64,000 nt of DNA from Streptococcus pseudopneumoniae (GCF_001074565.1 NZ_JUQX01000026.1:102583-166582), one strand, 5' to 3'; counted from the first letter of the stretch, positions 50,298-58,722 are shown. The notes: generated by a model from the letters alone, not told the origin. Translations and numbers: made by a program.

Positions 50298-50768
50298 CTA
50301 ATACCTTGGGTAAGGATAAAATTCTCCTTCCTCCAAGCCAACTTTTCCTTCTTCAAAGACTTCTTGGTTCCATTCCATGACAAACTCCTCTGCTTCTGGG
50401 TCTTCCAAAAAGTCCATGAGCGCATCCAGCCCAACCTCTGCAGTGTCTTTGAGGAATAGCGCAAAATAAGCTAAAAACTCACGAGAAAAACCTTTTTTAG
50501 GTAGGTAAGGGATAGCTGTCAAATAGTCTTCCTCATTGACTGTTGACTTGGCAGGATTGTAGAAAAGGACTGCTTCCTCAAAGAGGATATCGTCTGACGA
50601 AACTTTTCCATCCTCATCCACCATCTCTACTCCTGCAGCATTTTGTGCTTCTAGAAGAAAACTCACTTCAACCGCGTGATTGCGTTTGTCCCAGCTAATC
50701 TCAAAGTCAAAAGGAAAGTTCTTGTCCAATTCTTCCTCTAAAACATCTAAAAATCCGTATGTTGCCAT
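50298..50768 (-). CDS. DUF3013 family protein
   Basis: 156-aa acidic cytosolic protein (MATYGFLDVLEEELDK start, C-terminal EGEFYPYPRY). Matches the streptococcal DUF3013 family of unknown function. Divergent from rarA across a 115-bp gap containing both promoters. Confidence 0.85.
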   Translation of the reverse strand: MATYGFLDVLEEELDKNFPFDFEISWDKRNHAVEVSFLLEAQNAAGVEMVDEDGKVSSDDILFEEAVLFYNPAKSTVNEEDYLTAIPYLPKKGFSREFLAYFALFLKDTAEVGLDALMDFLEDPEAEEFVMEWNQEVFEEGKVGLEEGEFYPYPRY

Positions 50769-50883
50769 TTTGTCCTCTTTCTATGCGACTCTTAAATCGC
50801 CCCGAATACTCGGAATTATGCTAAAATAGATACTACCATCTTACCACATATACATCAGAAAATCCATGTTAGAAAGGACTGCT

Positions 50884-52155
50884 ATGCCTGACAATCTCGC
50901 GCTTCGCATGCGCCCAAAAACCATCGACCAGGTCATCGGTCAAGAGCATCTGGTAGGACCTGGAAAAATTATCCGTCGTATGGTGGAAGCAAATCGCCTG
51001 TCCTCCATGATTCTCTACGGACCTCCGGGTATCGGAAAGACCAGTATCGCCTCTGCCATCGCTGGAACGACCAAGTATGCCTTTCGGACCTTCAATGCCA
51101 CTGTTGATAGCAAAAAACGTCTCCAAGAAATCGCTGAAGAAGCTAAATTTTCTGGTGGATTGGTCCTACTACTGGATGAGATTCACCGACTAGATAAAAC
51201 CAAGCAAGACTTTCTTCTGCCACTCTTGGAAAGTGGTCTGGTTATCATGATTGGAGCGACGACTGAAAATCCCTTCTTTTCTGTCACTCCTGCTATTCGT
51301 AGCCGTGTTCAGATTTTTGAACTGGAACCTCTGTCTAACCAAAACGTCAAAGAAGCGATTCAAATGGCCCTGACTGACCCTGAACGAGGTTTTGATTTCC
51401 CAGTTGAGCTAGATGAGGATGCCCTTGATTTTATCGCAACATCTACCAACGGAGACCTCCGTTCTGCCTTTAATTCACTAGATTTGGCTGTTCTATCTAC
51501 CCCTGAGAATGACAAGGGTATCCGCCATATCACGCTCGATATCATGGAAAATAGCCTTCAGCGAAGCTATATTACTATGGACAAGGATGGGGATGGGCAC
51601 TATGATGTTCTCTCAGCCCTGCAAAAATCCATCCGCGGATCAGATGTGGATGCCAGTCTCCACTACGCAGCCCGCTTGATTGAAGCTGGTGATCTGCCCA
51701 GTCTCGCTCGTCGCTTGACTGTTATCGCTTATGAAGATATCGGCTTGGCCAATCCTGAGGCACAGATTCATACCGTAACTGCTCTAGATGCCGCACAAAG
51801 GATTGGTTTCCCAGAAGCTCGCATCCTCATTGCTAATGTCGTGATTGACTTGGCACTTTCACCCAAATCCAACTCAGCCTATGTGGCCATGGACAAGGCC
51901 CTTGCTGATCTCAAAACATCAGGGCATTTGCCTATCCCTCGACACCTGCGCGATGGCCACTACAGCGGAAGCAAGGAACTAGGGAATGCGCAAAACTATC
52001 TCTATCCACACAACTATCCTGGACACTGGGTCAAACAAGACTATTTGCCAGAAAAGATTCGCAATCATAGCTACTTCTCTCCAGAAGATACTGGCAAGTA
52101 CGAACGGGCCTTAGCTCAACGCAAGGAAACCATTGATAAATTAAGACACTTGTGA
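50884..52155 (+). CDS. rarA: Replication-associated recombination protein RarA (MgsA)
   Basis: 423-aa AAA+ ATPase of the clamp-loader family acting at stalled forks. Walker A GPPGIGKT, Walker B LLLDEIHR, sensor GATTENPF and a C-terminal MgsA domain (GHYSGSKELGNAQ) are present. Start ATG 50884 (MPDNLALRMRP) with AAAGGA 6 bp upstream; the frame is open from 50866. In Firmicutes the 6S RNA gene lies next to rarA, as here. Confidence 0.96.
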   Translation: MPDNLALRMRPKTIDQVIGQEHLVGPGKIIRRMVEANRLSSMILYGPPGIGKTSIASAIAGTTKYAFRTFNATVDSKKRLQEIAEEAKFSGGLVLLLDEIHRLDKTKQDFLLPLLESGLVIMIGATTENPFFSVTPAIRSRVQIFELEPLSNQNVKEAIQMALTDPERGFDFPVELDEDALDFIATSTNGDLRSAFNSLDLAVLSTPENDKGIRHITLDIMENSLQRSYITMDKDGDGHYDVLSALQKSIRGSDVDASLHYAARLIEAGDLPSLARRLTVIAYEDIGLANPEAQIHTVTALDAAQRIGFPEARILIANVVIDLALSPKSNSAYVAMDKALADLKTSGHLPIPRHLRDGHYSGSKELGNAQNYLYPHNYPGHWVKQDYLPEKIRNHSYFSPEDTGKYERALAQRKETIDKLRHL

Positions 52156-52184
52156 AATCCTTTTCAAAAAAATAAATTTTCCTC

Positions 52185-52212
52185 TTGAATTTTTTGAAAA
52201 AAGTGGTATCAT
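52185..52212 (+). promoter_or_regulatory. Promoter of 6S RNA
   Basis: TTGAAT (52185-52190), 16 bp, TATCAT (52207-52212) preceded by TGG (extended -10). Confidence 0.65.
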
Positions 52213-52220
52213 ATAAATAT

Positions 52221-52413
52221 AGAAACGCTGTGGTGTACGACTTCACACTTAAGTGTTGACCGACTATTTTTTGTATTATTAGGGAAACAAAAGTCTTCTA
52301 ACAGCATGTAGGCCGTCTCACACGGAAACAGCTTCAGTTAGAGCGAGTTGCCCACCTGCTTAATTGCGCGGGTTCAATACAAACCGTGAAGTTTCGGCAC
52401 CAATACAGCTTTT
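52221..52413 (+). ncRNA. ssrS: 6S RNA
   Basis: About 190-nt noncoding RNA that binds the RNA polymerase-sigma A holoenzyme. The ends pair: GCTGTGGTG (from about 52227) with CACC and ACAGC (52399-52409), and ACTTCAC with GTGAAG. The middle is open, as expected of the promoter mimic. The T-run from 52410 can end transcription. Position after rarA and before tRNA-Lys matches pneumococcus. Exact ends are inferred. Confidence 0.85.
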
Positions 52414-52419
52414 TTCTTT

Positions 52420-52492
52420 GCCTCCTTAGCTCAGCTGGCAGAGCAGCGGACTCTTAATCCGTGGGTCACAGGTTCGATCCCTGTAGGGGGCA
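52420..52492 (+). tRNA. tRNA-Lys (anticodon CUU)
   Basis: 73-nt cloverleaf: acceptor GCCTCCT/AGGGGGC, D arm GCTC/GAGC, anticodon arm GCGGA-CTCTTAA-TCCGT, T arm ACAGG-TTCGATC-CCTGT, discriminator A, no encoded CCA. All stems pair apart from G-U pairs. Its 3' end is repeated downstream at three places, suggesting an integration site. Confidence 0.96.
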
Positions 52493-52529
52493 TCTAAATC
52501 AACAGGAAAAGTCTTGAGTTCCAAGGCTT
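52477..52529 (+). repeat. att-like repeat copy 1 (tRNA-Lys 3' end and flank)
   Basis: ATCCCTGTAGGGGGCATCTA, then AATCAACAGGAAAAGTCTTG and a T-rich terminator. Other copies at 53864-53918, 56961-57016 and 58671-58722. Confidence 0.8.
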
Positions 52530-52590
52530 TTTTTGTGTCCTCCCTACTTTTATTCTATAAACAGATACTCAAGATATATTTTGTGTGTAA

Positions 52591-53004
52591 AAAAGTTCTT
52601 TTACCCCTCTACGAAAAACAAAAAAGATTCTTACCTTTGCAAATTTGGATAAGATAGCAGAATATTTTAATGCAACTCCAACCCAACTCTTTGGAACGAG
52701 TAAAGAGATTGAGTTAGAAAAGAGTGTTCTTGAATCTAATGAATACTCTGATAAAGTAAGTGAAATCTTAAAAGCTGTCAAATACATCGAGCATTTCCTA
52801 CATACTGATGGACAGTACTTAGAGGATTTACTTTACCTAACAAGAGGCAACCAACTATACATAGAAGATGGAAAAGAGTTGTATATTGATCCAACTTCTC
52901 AGAAAAGAACACTTCATACCCAATATGAACCTGGTTTTATTGAAGCAAGAGATAAATCTCCACTAGAACTCTTAATTGAAAATAAGGAATTGTTTGATAA
53001 ATAG
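52591..53004 (+). pseudogene. N-terminally truncated XRE-type regulator
   Basis: The open stretch encodes the last part of a Cro/CI helix-turn-helix (LTFANLDKIAEYF, NATPTQLFGT) and a C-terminal extension, but the first 40-50 residues of the DNA-binding domain are missing. A stop codon lies at 52588, and the apparent start is only a TTG (52645). Such regulators belong to phages and integrative elements; this one lies just behind the tRNA-Lys, so it is likely a relic of an integrated element. Confidence 0.75.
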
Positions 53005-53085
53005 AAAAAGCGAGGATAACCTCGCTTCAGATTGAAGTTAAAATCTTTAGAAGACACTTTTATAAGGACTTTGTCTTCAATCTGT

Positions 53086-53114
53086 GAAAAGGAGTGAAAA
53101 CTCCTTTTCTTTTT
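53086..53114 (+). terminator. Terminator after the truncated regulator
   Basis: GAAAAGGAG-TGAAAA-CTCCTTTTC followed by TTTTTG. Just upstream are AAGCGAGG/CCTCGCTT (53008-53027) and CAGATTGAAG/CTTCAATCTG (53028-53084) inverted repeats. Confidence 0.85.
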
Positions 53115-53154
53115 GTAAGTCAGACTGAAACTTCCAAATTGTTTATTTATTTTA

Positions 53155-53183
53155 TTGACATTTTCTATAAAAATAAGTACAAT
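53155..53183 (+). promoter_or_regulatory. Promoter of the DUF308 gene
   Basis: TTGACA (53155-53160), 17 bp, TACAAT (53178-53183): near consensus. Confidence 0.88.
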
Positions 53184-53227
53184 AGTCTTATTATCAAACT
53201 ATACTATACTATGTAGGGGGTATTGAA

Positions 53228-53743
53228 ATGAAATTTTCTAATCGTTTACTGCTATTTCTTGCAGGAGTTGTTTTTGTCCTTTTAGGACTTTTCCTATTTA
53301 CAAACCCAGTAGCTAATCTTGTTGCTTACAGCTGGTGGATTGCATTTGGTTTACTGGTTTCTTCTATAGCAGCTATTTTAGGCTATTTCTCTGTACCAAA
53401 AGTGCTTCGCTCACCTGTTTATCTTTTCCAAGGATTTGTTAGTCTTCTCTTAGCTCTTTACCTCGTTGCCTATGGCTTTGTGACGCTGCCAGTTGTCATT
53501 CCAACTATTTTAGGAATTTGGTTAATTGTAGAAGCCATTATAGCTTTCTTTAAAGGCAATCGTCTGGGATTGATTTTCCCTATTATTGGCAACCATATCA
53601 TGTGGGTAGCCTTGCTTGCATTTTTACTAGGTCTAGTGATTTTGTTCAATCCAGTAGCTACAAGTGTCTTTGTCGTTTATGTCGTTGCCTTTGCATTTTT
53701 AATTGTTGGTTTCACCTATATCCTTGATGCCTTTCGTAAATAA
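53228..53743 (+). CDS. DUF308 (HdeD-like) membrane protein
   Basis: 171-aa protein with six predicted membrane helices in three repeated pairs, the DUF308/HdeD pattern (LLLFLAGVVFVLLGLFLF; SPVYLFQGFVSLLLALYL). HdeD proteins are linked to acid resistance in enteric bacteria; here the function is unknown. Strong own promoter. It lies between the two tRNA-Lys copies, so it is probably cargo of an integrated element. Confidence 0.85.
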   Translation: MKFSNRLLLFLAGVVFVLLGLFLFTNPVANLVAYSWWIAFGLLVSSIAAILGYFSVPKVLRSPVYLFQGFVSLLLALYLVAYGFVTLPVVIPTILGIWLIVEAIIAFFKGNRLGLIFPIIGNHIMWVALLAFLLGLVILFNPVATSVFVVYVVAFAFLIVGFTYILDAFRK

Positions 53744-53805
53744 TCTAGCTGCCATTTTGGGCATATTAAAATAGCTGGGAAGTTACATTCTCAGCTTTTT
53801 CTGTT

Positions 53806-53878
53806 GCCTCCTTAGCTCAGTTGGTAGAGCAGTAGACTCTTAAGCTATGGGGCGCAGGTTCGAGCCCTGCAGGGGGCA
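53806..53878 (+). tRNA. Second tRNA-Lys-like gene (anticodon CUU), diverged
   Basis: 73-nt cloverleaf with the same acceptor arm and anticodon loop CTCTTAA as the first copy. The anticodon stem is GTAGA/GCTAT, in which A31 faces G39 (mismatch). Several other changes are compensatory (C28-G42 to T-A, G29-C41 to A-T, T-stem ACAGG/CCTGT to GCAGG/CCTGC), so it evolved as an RNA and may still work. The flank repeats that of copy 1 (53864-53918). Confidence 0.75.
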
Positions 53879-53918
53879 CATCTAAATCAACAGAAATAAG
53901 CCTTGAAACCAAGGCTTT
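53864..53918 (+). repeat. att-like repeat copy 2 (3' end of the second tRNA-Lys)
   Basis: CCCTGCAGGGGGCACATCTA, then AATCAACAGAAATAAGCCTTG and CAAGGCTTTTTTT. It contains two extra bases (AC) before ATCTAAATC compared with copies 1 and 4. Confidence 0.75.
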
Positions 53919-54018
53919 TTTTAACGTCTAATAGCTTTTTGTAGAAAAGTATTTAAAAATAAAAGAGAAGAGAATCTCTCACTCTCTTCTCAGTATATCT
54001 TATTAAATTTAGTTTTTC

Positions 54019-55107
54019 TTAATCTAGCTGATTTTCCTTTGCAACGACAAATTCCTTAACCAATCGATAGATAACAGCAAATATCGGTGTAAAGAATATC
54101 ATCCCAAGTAAGCCAAAGAGATTGCCTCCAATACTAGCAGCCGCAAGCGTGAAAATAGCTGGCAAACCAATAGATTGACCTACAACTCTAGGATAAATAA
54201 GGTTTCCTTCAATCAGCTGTATAACTTGATATAGAAGAAGAGAAAGTAAGGCTTGAGTAGGACTCACTGTGAAGATAAAAATCGCTCCCACAACACAAGC
54301 AATCATAGGCCCTACATAAGGAATGAACGATAGCACTCCTGCAAATATACCTGTCATTACCCCATAAGGTAGTCCAAACAGGCTGTAGCCAACCGCTATC
54401 ATAACTCCTATGATGACTGCTTCAATCAGCTGACTCATCAAAAATTGGTCATAAGTCTCTAGTGCTACTTGTCCAATGTAAGTTAACTTTGTCACCACTT
54501 TCTCTGGAAATATAACTTTTAGAAGTCTACTCGTCATCGCTGCCAGATGTTCCTTACTGGATAAAAATAAAAAGGTAAATACTATAATCAGAAAGGCATT
54601 CATTATACTTGAAAAAATATTTCCTATATTACTAGTCAGACCGGATAAGAAGGTTATCAAAGCTTGACTAATAGAGCTAGACTGTCCCTGAATTCCTGAT
54701 ACGATAGTTGACAGCATGTCTTTGGTTACAAATTCCGAGCTGTCTAGCAATTTCCCAAGTTGAGTCAGGACTGTTGAAAGGACTGCTCCCAGCTGACTAA
54801 TAGTCTGAGCAAGGGTTGGAAGCACCAAAACCAAAAGACAGATCACGATTAAGATAAGAGATAGGAAAACAAGCACCATAGCAATCGGACGGCGCAACCC
54901 TGCCTTTACCTTCATTTTAACTAGGAATTCTTCAATTTTTTTCATGGGAACATTGAGCACAAAAGCAATGACAGCACCATAAATCAAGGTAGAAGTTACT
55001 TCAAAGAGAGATACTGCCCCTGATATAAAGCTTGATGCATTCAGAATTACAAGAGTAACCAGCCCTATAAAAAGTATTAATGGGGTGTATTTTTTTACTA
55101 AATTCAT
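54019..55107 (-). CDS. AI-2E/PerM-family membrane transporter
   Basis: 362-aa protein with about eight membrane helices and the family's central soluble stretch. LSFIPYVGPMIACVVGAIF and QLIEGNLIYPRVVGQSIGLP are characteristic. Members act in AI-2 export or ion/proton antiport; specificity here unknown. RBS AAGGAGAA before the ATG. It is 9 bp downstream of the papain-like membrane protein gene, on the minus strand. Confidence 0.88.
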   Translation of the reverse strand: MNLVKKYTPLILFIGLVTLVILNASSFISGAVSLFEVTSTLIYGAVIAFVLNVPMKKIEEFLVKMKVKAGLRRPIAMVLVFLSLILIVICLLVLVLPTLAQTISQLGAVLSTVLTQLGKLLDSSEFVTKDMLSTIVSGIQGQSSSISQALITFLSGLTSNIGNIFSSIMNAFLIIVFTFLFLSSKEHLAAMTSRLLKVIFPEKVVTKLTYIGQVALETYDQFLMSQLIEAVIIGVMIAVGYSLFGLPYGVMTGIFAGVLSFIPYVGPMIACVVGAIFIFTVSPTQALLSLLLYQVIQLIEGNLIYPRVVGQSIGLPAIFTLAAASIGGNLFGLLGMIFFTPIFAVIYRLVKEFVVAKENQLD

Positions 55108-55116
55108 AAATTCTCC

Positions 55117-56406
55117 TTAATAAACATGTTTAGATACGACTATACTATTTGGTTTTTCAAACTCTCGGTCAAGGTAAGCTTGGTAAGTTCCTGGTGCGAT
55201 AAATCCTTTGGGTGAGAGGATATCGGTGCCAGCCTGACCGACTATGGTATCAGCCAAGAGCACACAGTTTGTAGATAAGACAAAGTAGGATTTAAACTTA
55301 GATTTGATAAATTTATAAAGTTCCCCATCTGTCTCATGTCTGATTTTATAAGCGTAGGTGTAGTCTTCCTTACCATCACCTGTCATGATTTTATCTGCAC
55401 TTGGCTCCCATGGAATCGTCAGTTGTTTCAATTCAGCCAACTTTTTCTGAACTGCTTTTTCCATTTCAGGCGTCAAATCTATCCCATAACCAAAAAGCGT
55501 TTTTTGACTCTCACGTTTACATAGGTCAATGTACTTGTCACGATCACAGAAATATAAGACACCATCTCCTACCATGCCAAATAAGGTCTCAGAAGACGGA
55601 TCATAGTTGCCATAAGAAATAACACGGCCTTGATAGCAGATATCCACATGACCAATTGCCGAAAACAGAGAGGTCTCAGCTGTATGAACAAAAATTTCAA
55701 GCTCCGCTGTCTTACCAGACTTCACCATTCCAAGATGGATATCCTCTCTCTCATCAGCATTTTCCTGCATGAATTTGTTGATTTTTGCTAAAGTTCTTGC
55801 AGGGATGAGAGCGGCTAGGACAATAGGTAAGCTAATTCTAATACGACGTTTGAGATGGTTTTTCCCAATTTCCCCTTCAAATAAGAAACCGTCACGGATA
55901 TTGGACAGACCATAAAGGAAAAAATAAGCCCCTAATACAAAGAGTTGAAAGACAGAATTTCCTGTAGAGGACAAAAGACTAGTCCCACCAAGAAAAACTA
56001 GTACGAGTCCATCTAGTAAGAGACGAAAACGAGGTCGAATTTTGTTTTTGCGGTAGAGAACATAGGTGACAAGGTTAATACTAGCATGAAAAATCTGATA
56101 AACTCCAATCACAAGAGCCAAAATATAAATCGGCACATCCGTCGCAAGATTGGAGCCAAGCAAATATCCCAGCACTAACAATTTAACCAGTGCAACTCCC
56201 AAGGTGTCCGTTGACTGACTTTTTTTGAAAATACGTAATACTAAATCTAAGACCGTTGCTATCCAAGCTAAAAACAGAACCAGTCGAATAACCTTTACTG
56301 GCAACCAAGTCCCCGTAACCATCAAGATAAGACCTAGCAGAACAAACAAGAACCCCTGAGCAAGTAATTTCTTACCTGTCAGACCTAAAGATAGAATTTT
56401 CGCCAT
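55117..56406 (-). CDS. Membrane protein with DUF308-like N-terminus and papain-like (NlpC/P60-type, permuted) C-terminal domain
   Basis: 429-aa protein. The first about 190 residues hold six membrane segments resembling HdeD/DUF308. The C-terminal about 220 residues contain AIGHVDICYQG and later LSTNCVLLADTIVG. This His-before-Cys order is that of circularly permuted NlpC/P60-like (YiiX/LRAT-type) hydrolases. Catalysis on a lipid, peptide or wall substrate is inferred. ATG 56404-56406 (MAKILSLGLTG) with AAAGG upstream; the frame is open to 56424. Operon with the AI-2E-type gene. Confidence 0.72.
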   Translation of the reverse strand: MAKILSLGLTGKKLLAQGFLFVLLGLILMVTGTWLPVKVIRLVLFLAWIATVLDLVLRIFKKSQSTDTLGVALVKLLVLGYLLGSNLATDVPIYILALVIGVYQIFHASINLVTYVLYRKNKIRPRFRLLLDGLVLVFLGGTSLLSSTGNSVFQLFVLGAYFFLYGLSNIRDGFLFEGEIGKNHLKRRIRISLPIVLAALIPARTLAKINKFMQENADEREDIHLGMVKSGKTAELEIFVHTAETSLFSAIGHVDICYQGRVISYGNYDPSSETLFGMVGDGVLYFCDRDKYIDLCKRESQKTLFGYGIDLTPEMEKAVQKKLAELKQLTIPWEPSADKIMTGDGKEDYTYAYKIRHETDGELYKFIKSKFKSYFVLSTNCVLLADTIVGQAGTDILSPKGFIAPGTYQAYLDREFEKPNSIVVSKHVY

Positions 56407-56828
56407 ATAAAAACCTTTCAACAATAAAAATTAAACACTCCGATTAAACTGACTAGTAAATAGCCAACACTACAAACAGCCTGTGCCAGCAACATATGGT
56501 GACTAGAAATGACTGTAGTAATGTCACCATCTTGTCTTATGCACTTCTAAAATTTGTTATATTGATTAGAAGCCAGAGCTTATAAAAACTAGCTAAACTC
56601 GAGAGATAGACACAATTGCGACGAAAAAATGTATAACCAATTCAACTTGTTAAGGTAAGAAAGCATTATTTCCAATCTATTAATTATTCATCTATTACCT
56701 ATTATGACACAATATTCCCTATAGTTCAACTTTTTACTTGTTTTTATATTACACGGACTAAAAAGTTTTCAACAGTTGATTGCATTTGTTTTAATAAGTT
56801 TTAACCTTTCTTGGTTAGATAAAAAAAG

Positions 56829-56859
56829 AACCATACAGTTTAGAATCTGTATGGTTTTT
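56829..56859. terminator. Bidirectional terminator
   Basis: AACCATACAG-N8-CTGTATGGTT with A-rich and T-rich flanks. Upstream (56407-56828) I see AT-rich sequence without a recognisable gene or RNA. Confidence 0.75.
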
Positions 56860-57016
56860 GCCCCACTTTTGTCCCATTTTTAAATCATGACATTGAAAAT
56901 ACCTAAAATCACTTATATTTCAATATTTTTAATTGCTCTCAATATGAAAGTCCTTTCCAAATCCCTGTAGGGGGCATCTAAATACAACAGGAAAAAGCCT
57001 TGATTTACAAGGCATT
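56855..57016 (+). repeat. Direct repeat, left copy, including att-like copy 3
   Basis: TTTTTGCCCCACTTTTG, GACATTGAAAATACCTAAAA and TCAATATGAAA lead into ATCCCTGTAGGGGGCATCTA and the AAAGCCTTG terminator. The whole block recurs at 58546-58722. Opposite-strand reading of the first part (KVGQK) resembles an integrase C-terminus, weakly. Confidence 0.82.
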
Positions 57017-57062
57017 TTTGTGTAGTCTTAGCACTAAAAAACGATAGAAAAAACACCCCTTC

Positions 57063-57117
57063 TGAACTGCACCCCAAAAGTTAGACAGAAAAAACCTAAC
57101 TTTTGTGGCGCAGTTCA
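57063..57117. mobile_element. Paired IS terminal inverted repeats without transposase (MITE-like remnant)
   Basis: TGAACTGCACCCCAAAAGTT and AACTTTTGTGGCGCAGTTCA face each other across about 15 bp. The ends look like those of IS3-family (IS150-group) elements. It is either a fused remnant of one IS or a miniature element; it may also work as a terminator. Confidence 0.65.
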
Positions 57118-57211
57118 TTCGCGTCACATGAAGTTATTTAAGCATCTTCTTTTCTTTTATTACCATTTTCTGTTATAATAAATTGTACTTCTAAAATAGA
57201 AAGGTCTTAAG

Positions 57212-58357
57212 ATGACAACTCTTATTAAACATAAACGTGTAGAATTTTCAGAACTTTTTTATGACTTAGTTTTTGTTTTTGCAATTTCAAAAGTAACTAC
57301 TTTAATTGACCATCTTCATAACGGTATTTTGACTTGGAATTCTTTCCTTGATTTTTTCATTGCTACTTTGCTTCTCATCAATTCCTGGATGATTCAAACC
57401 GATTATACCAATCGCTATGGAAAGAACTCTTTATTTAACATAGTAATCATGTTTATCAAAATGGGAATTTTACTCTTTATAGCCAATATGATTGGACCTG
57501 ATTGGCAACAATATTTTCATTATCTCTGTTGGGCTATTGGTACATTAACCCTTACCTTATTTTTTCAATATTTGGTTGAATTTTTTAGAAAATCAACCGA
57601 TGATGTTAATCGGGAAAGTATCAAAGGTTTTCTATGGATAACAGCTCTAGGAAGTTTAGGAGTCTATCTAGCAGCTCTTCTTCCTATTTACGTTGGAGTC
57701 TCTGTCTTATTTGCTAGTATTCTGCTAACATTTATTATGCCAAGTATCTTGCTTAATAAAGATAAGCATTACCAGGTAAATCTCCCCCATTTAATCGAGC
57801 GCATCTCCCTTCTTGTCATTATTATGTTTGGAGAGATGATTACGGAGCTAGCTAACTTCTTTACAATCGAGAATTTCTCGATTTATTCGGTTCTTTATTT
57901 CATTATTATGATTTCTCTGTTCTTGTTTTATTTTGGTCAATTCGACCATGCTATTGATGAAAAATCTAATCAAAAGGGGCTATTTCTAATTTACAGTCAC
58001 TATCCTATTTTCATTGGACTTATGATGATGACTGTATCGATGGGCTTTCTTCAGAATCCTGAAGCTAATCGTCTCTTTGCAACCAGCTTCTCTTATATCG
58101 GATTTGGCCTCTTCCAAGTTGCTGTCCTAGTAAATGGGCCCTGTAACAAACACTATCTTCGCTATTCGAAAAGTTACTACTGTGTCCAAGCGACACTCTA
58201 TCTGGCTGCCTTGATTCTCTCTTTAATCTTTGCTTCTAATCCTATAATAGTAGTGAGTATTACAACCATTTTAGCTCTAGCTATAGCCATTCATTTTATT
58301 TATTTTTATATGACACAGAATAAAAAATATTCCAAATCTAACTGGGGGTTCTTTTAA
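57212..58357 (+). CDS. LtrA-family (low temperature requirement) membrane protein
   Basis: 381-aa protein with about ten membrane helices. The N-terminal VEFSELFYDLVFVFAI is the LtrA hallmark, and ERISLLVIIMFGEMI continues the family pattern. First linked to growth at low temperature in Listeria; biochemical role unknown. RBS AAAGG. It lies between two direct repeats (56855 and 58546), so it looks like a mobile cassette. A hairpin AAAGCTTTGG/CCAAGGCTTT (58375-58397) ends it. Confidence 0.9.
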   Translation: MTTLIKHKRVEFSELFYDLVFVFAISKVTTLIDHLHNGILTWNSFLDFFIATLLLINSWMIQTDYTNRYGKNSLFNIVIMFIKMGILLFIANMIGPDWQQYFHYLCWAIGTLTLTLFFQYLVEFFRKSTDDVNRESIKGFLWITALGSLGVYLAALLPIYVGVSVLFASILLTFIMPSILLNKDKHYQVNLPHLIERISLLVIIMFGEMITELANFFTIENFSIYSVLYFIIMISLFLFYFGQFDHAIDEKSNQKGLFLIYSHYPIFIGLMMMTVSMGFLQNPEANRLFATSFSYIGFGLFQVAVLVNGPCNKHYLRYSKSYYCVQATLYLAALILSLIFASNPIIVVSITTILALAIAIHFIYFYMTQNKKYSKSNWGFF

Positions 58358-58401
58358 TGAGTTTATAACATAAAAAAGCTTTGGGAACCAAGGCTTTATA
58401 T

Positions 58402-58476
58402 GATATCAATCACCGACCACGAAAATGTTTAGCTTACAGAACTGCTAGTGAAGCTCTAGAGGATGAGTTCGAGTAA
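58402..58476 (+). pseudogene. IS30-family transposase C-terminal remnant
   Basis: Codons from 58402 encode DINHRPRKCLAYRTASEALE and then a stop at 58474-58476. NxRPRKCL-Y-T is the conserved end of IS30-type transposases. The rest of the gene is gone. Confidence 0.72.
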
Positions 58477-58545
58477 ATGTTGCACTTATTCTTGCAATTT
58501 ATCATTTACTTGATGCACGAACTCGATATTTTTTTCGTTAATTTG

Positions 58546-58722
58546 TTTTTGCCCCACTTTTGCCCCATTTTTAAATCCTGACATTGAAAATACCTAAAAG
58601 TATTTCCCTAAAATCAGCTATATTTCAACATTTTTGTTTATTTTCAATATGAAAAGTTCTTACAAATTCATGCAGGGGGCATCTAAATCAACAGGAAAAA
58701 GCCTTGGTTTCAGGGCTTTTTT
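58546..58722 (+). repeat. Direct repeat, right copy, including att-like copy 4
   Basis: Same block as 56855-57016: TTTTTGCCCCACTTTTGCCC, GACATTGAAAATACCTAAAA, TTTTCAATATGAAAAG, then GCAGGGGGCATCTAAATCAA and the AAAAAGCC/GGCTTTTTT terminator. About 15 bp longer in the middle than the left copy. Confidence 0.82.

Noticed and set aside
56961..56990. Further tRNA genes at 56.96 and 58.67 kb
   Set aside because: Only the acceptor/T-arm 3' end is present; D and anticodon arms are missing, so these are att-like remnants.
58402..58560. Intact insertion sequence near 58.4 kb
   Set aside because: Only about 20 codons of an IS30-type transposase remain and no matching pair of ends was found.
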